A stretch of DNA of 64,000 nucleotides, taken from NCBI GenBank assembly GCA_031291445.1, contig JARLJA010000081.1, positions 39,520-103,519 of the forward strand, read 5' to 3'. The position numbers were made by a program, and so were the translations under genes. This stretch comes from Xanthobacteraceae bacterium (GTDB taxonomy: Bacteria; Pseudomonadota; Alphaproteobacteria; Rhizobiales; Xanthobacteraceae). Every line of letters starts with the position of its first letter. Position 1 is the first letter of the stretch. Shown here one piece after another: positions 61,917 through 64,000 of this stretch. Below the pieces are notes generated by a model. It ran no database searches and was not told the DNA's origin. It saw nothing but the letters and a program-made list of their open reading frames with translations.

Positions 61917-62180
61917 CGCTTCAGGTCCTTGGATCCGGGTCGTGGCGGCTGATCGCGACAAGCGGCGACCGCTTGCGCCCCCGCAGCCCGATTCAGCGGC
62001 CGGGGACACCCCTTGGATGCCCCGCTTTCCCGGGACCTGACAAGACAAATCTGGCCGCAAAGAGCCCGGAAAGGTCCCCGGACTCAATGGCCGGGGCCGT
62101 TTCGGCGCGCCACGCCGGACACCCGCGAAAGCGTCGCACTCCAGGCTCCGACCCCGCGCGGCCGGGATATCCGGTCCCTG

Positions 62181-62930
62181 CTATCCCCTGCCCGCACGCC
62201 GCTGCAGGAAGTCGTCCATGCCACGGTGAAACTCGCCGGTGGCGAAGGTCAGATGGAAGAGCCGGCGCTCGAGCCGCAATCCGTCCTCGAGACCGAAGCC
62301 GACGGCCCGGTCGACCGCCTCCTTGGCAAGGCGGACCGCAAGCGGCGGCTGACGCGCGAGGTCGCGTGCGATGTCGAGCGCCGCGGCGCGCGCCGCGCCG
62401 GCCGGGACGACGCGGCTGACCAGCCCGATGCGCTCCGCCTCGGCGGCGCCGATCAGTCGACCGGTCAGCACCAGGTCCATCGCCTTGGCCCGCCCGACGG
62501 CGCGCGCCAGGCGCTGCGTGCCCCCCGCGCCGGACAGCGTTCCCAGCGTGATTTCGGGATGACCGAAGCGCGCGTCTTCGGCGGCCACGACGATGTCGCA
62601 CATCTCGATCAGTTCGCAGCCCCCGCCGATGGCGTAGCCTTCGACGGCGGCGATCACCGGCTTCGTGCACCGCGCCAGGCGCTCGCAGCAACCGGAGAAA
62701 TCCTCCGCCAGCGCCTGGAGGACGGTGATTCCGCTCATCTCCGCGATGTCGGCGCCGGCGCAGAATACCGGCTTGCCGGTCACGACGATCGCCCGCGTGT
62801 CCGGCGCCGCCTCGAACCGGTCGAGCTCCCGTGACAAGGCCGCGATCAGCTGCCGCGACAGCGCGTTGCGCGCCTCGGGGCGGTTCAGCATCAATTCCGC
62901 GACGGCTTCGGTCTTGTTGACACCGATCAC
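62181..62930 (-). CDS. Enoyl-CoA hydratase/isomerase family protein
   Basis: A 249-residue crotonase-fold protein. VFCAGADIAEM and AIGGGCELIEMCD form the oxyanion hole. Glu126 in GHPEITLGTLSGAGGTQR matches the first catalytic Glu; the second is Asp152 (AMDLVLTG), a change common in some subfamilies. The start is GTG at 62930 behind GGAGAGGAGACC; the frame extends upstream without family similarity. It probably hydrates enoyl-CoA in fatty or aromatic acid breakdown. It is divergent from the LysR gene and sits inside the division cluster. Confidence 0.9.
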   Translation of the reverse strand: MIGVNKTEAVAELMLNRPEARNALSRQLIAALSRELDRFEAAPDTRAIVVTGKPVFCAGADIAEMSGITVLQALAEDFSGCCERLARCTKPVIAAVEGYAIGGGCELIEMCDIVVAAEDARFGHPEITLGTLSGAGGTQRLARAVGRAKAMDLVLTGRLIGAAEAERIGLVSRVVPAGAARAAALDIARDLARQPPLAVRLAKEAVDRAVGFGLEDGLRLERRLFHLTFATGEFHRGMDDFLQRRAGRG

Positions 62931-63004
62931 GACAGGTCTCCTCTCCTTCGGCGATGGACCGCGTCGATTGTACAGCCCGCGATCGAAAGGTATATTTGAT
63001 ATAT

Positions 63005-63027
63005 TGAGATATCTCATTGGAGATCTC
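63005..63027. promoter_or_regulatory. Candidate LysR binding site between the divergent genes
   Basis: TGAGATATCTCA (63005-63016) is a perfect 12-base palindrome, followed by a second palindrome GAGATCTC (63020-63027) directly before the LysR start codon. Related dyads in tandem in a divergent gap suit a LysR regulator that controls itself and its neighbour. This is inference. Confidence 0.55.
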
Positions 63028-63028
63028 T

Positions 63029-63871
63029 ATGAATATCCAGCACCTGCGCTATTTTCTCGCGGTCATGGACAGCGGGTCGATCTCCCGGGCCGCGGACATC
63101 TCCGGCGTCACGCAGCCGACCCTGTCGCTGGCGCTGAAGCGCCTGGAACGGGAGTTCGCAACGCCGCTGTTTCGCGCGGAAGGACGAGGCATCCGGCCAC
63201 TGCCCGCGGCCATCGCGCTGGCCGAGCGCATTCGACCGGCAGTGCGCGCCCTCGCCCAGGCCAAGGACGACCTGAACCCCGCCGCGCCGGCCGCGCTCCG
63301 CATCGGCGTCCTGCAAAGCCTCGCCGACGGCTGGCTTCACCGGCTGATCGGCAGCTTCGAGCGACCGCTCAGGGTGACCGAGGGGCTCGCCGGCGATCTC
63401 GAGCGGGCGGTCATCGACGGATCCCTCGACCTGGCCCTGAGCATCGCGCCCGAAACCAAACAGCTGTCCGCGAGAGTGATCGCCCGCGAGCCCTTCATGC
63501 TGTTCGTCGGACCGAGCCATCCGTTCGCGCAACGACAGTCCGTCACCCTGCCTGAACTCGACGGCCAGCCGTTCGTGTTGCGGGAATGCTGCGAGCGGCT
63601 GGGGACCGGGCGCCGCCTGCTGAAGGAGACCGACGTCAAGCTCACCATCGTGGCGAAAGCCCGCCAGGAGGCGACCGCAGCGAGCCTGGTCGCCGCCGGC
63701 ATCGGCTGCACCCTGGCGCCGCGGAGCTGGAAACGTGCGCCGCTTCACGGCCTGAGCGTGGTCGATTTCGAACTCGAGCGCACGATTGCCATGTGCTGGA
63801 AGACGCCGCGAATGGCGGCGACCGCAGCCGGCCTGGCGAAACGGCTGAGCGCGGCGGTCCCGAATTCCTGA
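63029..63871 (+). CDS. LysR-family transcriptional regulator
   Basis: A 280-residue LysR protein. The winged helix is at about 1-60: LRYFLAVMDSGSISRAADIS, then GVTQPTLSLALKRLEREFAT. The C-terminal effector-binding domain begins near residue 92 (LRIGVLQSLADGWLHRLIGS). GGAGATCTCT precedes the ATG. It is the only plus-strand gene in the last 16 kb and is divergent from the enoyl-CoA hydratase gene, its likely target. The effector is unknown. Confidence 0.92.
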   Translation: MNIQHLRYFLAVMDSGSISRAADISGVTQPTLSLALKRLEREFATPLFRAEGRGIRPLPAAIALAERIRPAVRALAQAKDDLNPAAPAALRIGVLQSLADGWLHRLIGSFERPLRVTEGLAGDLERAVIDGSLDLALSIAPETKQLSARVIAREPFMLFVGPSHPFAQRQSVTLPELDGQPFVLRECCERLGTGRRLLKETDVKLTIVAKARQEATAASLVAAGIGCTLAPRSWKRAPLHGLSVVDFELERTIAMCWKTPRMAATAAGLAKRLSAAVPNS

Positions 63872-63880
63872 CGGCGCGGT

Positions 63881-64000
63881 CTACGCGGCCGCGACCCGCG
63901 CCACCAGGTCCGCGAGCCGTGCCGCCGCGTCGAGCGTGCCCACGGAACGGGCCGCCGACGCCATGGCGGCGAGCCGCGCCGGCGCCGCCGCCAGCGCCGC
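63881..64000 (-). CDS. murG: MurG 3' end (partial)
   Basis: The last 39 codons of a gene that continues beyond the window. The C-terminus has the MurG-like ending TLDAAARLADLVARVAAA. The position just before murC on the same strand fits murG, the UDP-GlcNAc:lipid I transferase of peptidoglycan synthesis. It is convergent with the LysR gene, nine bases apart. The fragment is short, so the call rests mainly on context. Confidence 0.7.
   Translation of the reverse strand, partial: AALAAAPARLAAMASAARSVGTLDAAARLADLVARVAAA

Noticed and set aside
62475..62487. Replacement of the second catalytic Glu by Asp in the enoyl-CoA hydratase
   Set aside because: An AMDLVLTG-type sequence is common in active crotonase subfamilies, so it is not evidence of a new activity.

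Overview
The window is about 64 kb of very GC-rich, densely coded chromosome from an alphaproteobacterium. It most resembles the Bradyrhizobium/Rhodopseudomonas group (Nitrobacteraceae). The reasons are the rhizobial-type glycerol ABC operon (glpR-glpD-glpS-glpT-glpP-glpQ-glpU-glpV), the fused transaldolase/phosphoglucose isomerase, the murG...ftsZ-lpxC cell-division cluster with a long-tailed FtsZ, a ClpS2-like orphan adaptor, an EcfG-type general-stress promoter, and intergenic palindromes of a kind common in that group. No tRNA, rRNA, CRISPR array, prophage or insertion sequence was seen. Species assignment is inference.

Layout. 1-2.9 kb: Old Yellow Enzyme reductase, TPR protein, uncharacterised protein. 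3.1-11.9 kb (minus strand): glycerol uptake and oxidation operon with its DeoR-type repressor. 12-15.6 kb (minus): small hypothetical, flavin reductase, soluble MCP-like sensor, acyl-CoA thioesterase, second flavin reductase. 15.7-20.7 kb (minus): RND efflux pump, its lipoprotein adaptor and a TetR regulator. 21-29 kb: part of a homoprotocatechuate (3,4-dihydroxyphenylacetate) meta-cleavage pathway: MFS transporter and HpaR on minus; hpaH, hpaF, hpaE, an FAH-family enzyme and a ThDP enzyme on plus. 29-30.6 kb: cupin, CsbD stress protein, pirin. 30.7-37.8 kb: homogentisate pathway (aromatic hydroxylase, DUF2783 protein, degenerate metallo-beta-lactamase-fold protein, hmgA, maiA, fahA) opposite a MarR regulator. 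38-45.5 kb (plus): oxidative pentose-phosphate operon tal-pgi, gnd, zwf, pgl, gntK and a HAD phosphatase. 45.5-47.3 kb: GH15 glucoamylase/trehalase. 47.4-64 kb (minus): clpS, ligA, recN, bamD, lpxC, ftsZ, ftsA, ftsQ, ddl, murB, murC and the murG 3' end, with an enoyl-CoA hydratase and a divergent LysR gene lodged between murC and murG.

How the genes work together. The glycerol operon takes up glycerol through an ABC importer and oxidises glycerol 3-phosphate; its two ATPases look strongly asymmetric. Two separate aromatic routes, one through homoprotocatechuate and one through homogentisate, would feed the TCA cycle, each with a MarR-family regulator and a candidate control site. The pentose-phosphate block turns glucose 6-phosphate into 6-phosphogluconate and pentoses and makes NADPH. 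The right-hand block builds peptidoglycan precursors, the division ring and lipid A.

Non-coding highlights: six copies of a 92-129 bp palindromic element, five of them with an asymmetric side hairpin; a 78-bp repeat flanking the MFS gene; a TTTCG array before glpD; a palindrome over a consensus -35 before the RND operon; and helically phased ATTGG motifs between bamD and lpxC.
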